DNA of 7,581 nt from JABDCI01 sp964475835. Its GTDB lineage: Bacteria; Verrucomicrobiota; Verrucomicrobiia; JABWAM01. The position numbers and the translations under genes are program-made. Below the pieces are notes generated by a model, which ran no database searches, had not been told where the DNA came from, and saw nothing but the letters and a program-made list of their open reading frames with translations. Shown piece by piece: positions 5,737 through 7,581 of the stretch (position 1 is the stretch's first letter; every line of letters starts with the position of its first letter). The stretch lies in NCBI GenBank assembly GCA_964475835.1, contig CAYYYL010000066.1, positions 1-7,581 of the forward strand, given 5' to 3'.

Positions 5737-7432
5737 CCCGCGCCTTTGAAATCTCAAACACCGTGATCCAGGAATCCTGAAACAGCGGTGTCCCAAAGGT
5801 CACCCGAAATTCCTTTTCCAGGGCGACCGCGGGCAGATAAGCCTGCTCCGGGTGTTCTCGCCCGATTTCCTCATCCAAAAGATTACGATGGAGAACCACA
5901 TAACGGGCTCCCGTCCGTTCCAAAGCCTCCCTCCGGGTTATATCCACCATGCTGGTGAAACCCAGTTTGGTTTTATCCGGCACTTTTGAAAGAACAAAAT
6001 CGAAAGGGGTGTTTCCATAGACCACATCCCCGGGTTCCCCGATGGAATGCATATCCAGATTGGAAACGTAACCCGCGATGACCCGCTTCCCATGGAAATG
6101 CTGGTAGAAGTAGTAGATGTTGAAATGAAACCCCACCAGCAACGGATATTCCACAAGGATGGGATCGTCTGCCTGTTGCTCAAGCGTTTGATAGAACTTG
6201 GGAATCCTTTCCTTCTCCAGGGTCATGTAAGAAAAGATGGCACTCTGATAGGGTCGATCCCAGCCAGGGGATCCATAGGATTCCTGATACGCAGCATGAT
6301 TGGTAAAATTATTAGTCGTCCTGTAAAGCTCCGGCAACGGTCCCGCCAGGAAAAGTCCGATTCCCATGGCAACGGTCATTCCATAAAATCCCCCGCCGCC
6401 GCGGAATTTCATCCAGGACCATATCCGATCCAGGGCCACCGCCACGCAAATAAAGGCCATGGGAAAAAGAAAGACTCCATATCTCGCGATCTGAAGAGGG
6501 ACATTCATCTTCGGAGGAGCCACAATCTCAATCGCAGCCAGATATCCCAGGGTGGTTGCGGCAAACAGTCCTCCAAAAACATGTTCCGATCGAATCATCC
6601 AGAACCCTCCCAGCAACACGAGTCCCAGAAACAGCACAACCACGGGAGTCCGGACACTCCCCGTCACCATCTTCAGCACCCCGGTCAATGACTCGTACGT
6701 GAGCGGATCCATCCGCGGCCGGCTCCCAAAAAAGGCCCCGGAGGAATGAATCATCGACGGAAGAAGAAGGGCCGAAGCCAGCAAGATGCAAAGCAGGACC
6801 GTCCAAATAATCCGAACGGAAGCCCCCTTCATCTCTCCTGGATTCAACCAACCCTTAACAAGGATATAGGACGGAGGAACCACGATGATGATCACCGCGA
6901 AAAGGTGAATCCAGATCGCAAGCGCGCCGGCAACAATATAAATGATCGCATGGACGGGCCGTTGTGTGGTGATCCATCTGCAAAACCCCACAAATGCCCA
7001 GAATGCAAAAAAGAGATAGAGACTGTAGGGACGGGAATAACGACTGGTAAAAACAAGGTAGGGCGATAGGGCCAACAGGACGGTGAACAATACCGTTGTT
7101 CTTTCATTCAAAAAAACACGAACCATCCTGGGAAACAAGCAAAGGCATAAAAGGCCCCCACTGATGCTCAACGCGCGAATGCCCCACTCGTTCCATCCCA
7201 CGGTAAGGAGGAGGAGCTTATGAAAAAGGTTGAGCGGAATACAGGTAGCCCCCACCCCCATATGGGTCCAAAGTTCCTTGAAAGAATAGTCGATGGCATA
7301 CGAAAGACTGTGCCATTCGTCATCCATCAGAATTTGTCGCCCCACATCTTTCAGCCTCAGAAACATACCCGTCAGAAGCGCCAGGCAGACCACCATCTTT
7401 GAAACCCGCAATGTAAAACGACCTTGGCTCAT
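5723..7432 (-). CDS. GT-C fold (GT39/PMT-like) integral membrane glycosyltransferase
   Basis: With the start at 7432 this is a 569-residue polytopic membrane protein. It has about ten to twelve hydrophobic helices between residues 13 and 364 (for example 85-105, 112-128, 135-151, 161-194, 206-225, 262-279, 316-334 and 347-364). A soluble C-terminal domain of about 205 residues follows. The first extracytoplasmic loop carries the acidic motif MDDEWHS (36-42, Asp37/Asp38/Glu39), the position of the catalytic Asp/Glu in GT-C enzymes. RYSRPYSLYLFF (131-142) matches the conserved ARPY segment of GT39-like families. Such enzymes move a sugar from a polyprenyl-phosphate donor onto a protein, lipid A or surface glycan on the outer face of the inner membrane. 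The acceptor here is unknown. The soluble tail is typical of GT-C families and may bind the acceptor. A GTG at 7477 would add 15 residues and begin almost at the tRNA, so the ATG at 7432 is preferred. The 3' end overlaps yhbY convergently by 14 bp. Confidence 0.88.
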   Translation of the reverse strand: MSQGRFTLRVSKMVVCLALLTGMFLRLKDVGRQILMDDEWHSLSYAIDYSFKELWTHMGVGATCIPLNLFHKLLLLTVGWNEWGIRALSISGGLLCLCLFPRMVRVFLNERTTVLFTVLLALSPYLVFTSRYSRPYSLYLFFAFWAFVGFCRWITTQRPVHAIIYIVAGALAIWIHLFAVIIIVVPPSYILVKGWLNPGEMKGASVRIIWTVLLCILLASALLLPSMIHSSGAFFGSRPRMDPLTYESLTGVLKMVTGSVRTPVVVLFLGLVLLGGFWMIRSEHVFGGLFAATTLGYLAAIEIVAPPKMNVPLQIARYGVFLFPMAFICVAVALDRIWSWMKFRGGGGFYGMTVAMGIGLFLAGPLPELYRTTNNFTNHAAYQESYGSPGWDRPYQSAIFSYMTLEKERIPKFYQTLEQQADDPILVEYPLLVGFHFNIYYFYQHFHGKRVIAGYVSNLDMHSIGEPGDVVYGNTPFDFVLSKVPDKTKLGFTSMVDITRREALERTGARYVVLHRNLLDEEIGREHPEQAYLPAVALEKEFRVTFGTPLFQDSWITVFEISKARAIPR

Positions 7433-7487
7433 ACGTTTACAACTTGAGACCAGGTCAGGGTTTCTTTGGAACAGCACACTAAAATAG

Positions 7488-7581
7488 TGGCGGTGAGGGA
7501 GGGATTCGAACCCTCGGTACCTGATTTAACAAGTACAACGGTTTAGCAAACCGCCGCTTTCGACCACTCAGCCACCTCACC
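7488..7581 (-). tRNA. tRNA-Ser (anticodon GCU)
   Basis: Read on the minus strand from 7581, the acceptor GGTGAGG pairs with CCTCACC (from 7498 to 7492), followed by discriminator G (7491) and an encoded CCA (7490-7488). The D-arm has GCTGAGTGGTCGAAAGC. The anticodon arm GCGGT/ACCGT encloses the loop TTGCTAA, giving anticodon GCT, which reads AGC/AGU serine codons. A 7-bp variable arm (GTACTTG/CAGGTAC) with a 6-nt loop is the class II hallmark of serine tRNA. The T-arm is GAGGG-TTCGAAT-CCCTC. All helices are intact and G is the serine discriminator. The gene is complete and starts exactly at the window edge. Confidence 0.97.

Noticed and set aside
6047..6691. 214-residue open frame on the plus strand opposite the glycosyltransferase
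   Set aside because: It is antisense to a coherent multi-helix membrane protein; its translation is His-, Arg- and Ser-rich with no domain signature.

Overview
This 7.6 kb window of moderately GC-rich bacterial chromosome is densely coded. It holds seven protein genes, six of them complete and well supported, plus one tRNA gene that ends at the right edge. There are no insertion sequences, phage genes, CRISPR arrays or rRNA. The mix of a Hanks-type Ser/Thr kinase with a proline-rich linker and an extracytoplasmic domain, a DUF4388/cyclic-nucleotide-binding protein, a YhbY protein and a PMT-like membrane glycosyltransferase fits a Gram-negative, PVC-like lineage (for example Verrucomicrobiota or a neighbour). 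That placement is an inference from gene content and is weak.

Layout, left to right. Positions 18-52 carry five tandem copies of a 7-bp unit (ACTTGNN). Positions 68-1324 (+) encode a FabF/KAS-II-like ketosynthase with a complete Cys-His-Lys-His active site, but with His-motif wording closer to KS-alpha enzymes. A 146-bp AT-richer spacer follows, with an inverted repeat and a repeated octamer. Next is a same-strand cluster: a 76-residue two-helix membrane protein (1471-1701), a transmembrane Ser/Thr kinase whose start overlaps it by 8 bp (1694-3721), and, 13 bp further on, a cyclic-nucleotide-binding/DUF4388 protein (3735-4841). The right part holds an SRPBCC-fold protein on the minus strand (5333-4866), a YhbY-type RNA-binding protein on the plus strand (5446-5736), a GT-C (GT39-like) membrane glycosyltransferase on the minus strand (7432-5723) and tRNA-Ser(GCU) on the minus strand (7581-7488).

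The most interesting part is the 1471-4841 cluster, which looks like a three-gene signalling operon. The kinase couples a cytoplasmic catalytic domain through one membrane helix and a proline-rich stalk to an ectodomain of about 240 residues. I read that ectodomain as a DNRLRE/CBM96-like beta-sandwich, so the kinase may sense a surface polysaccharide or wall component. The next gene joins a cNMP-sensor domain to DUF4388 and a helical C-terminus, which suggests an intracellular second-messenger input or an adaptor. The remaining genes are housekeeping or single-gene units. No wholly new system can be demonstrated from the sequence alone.
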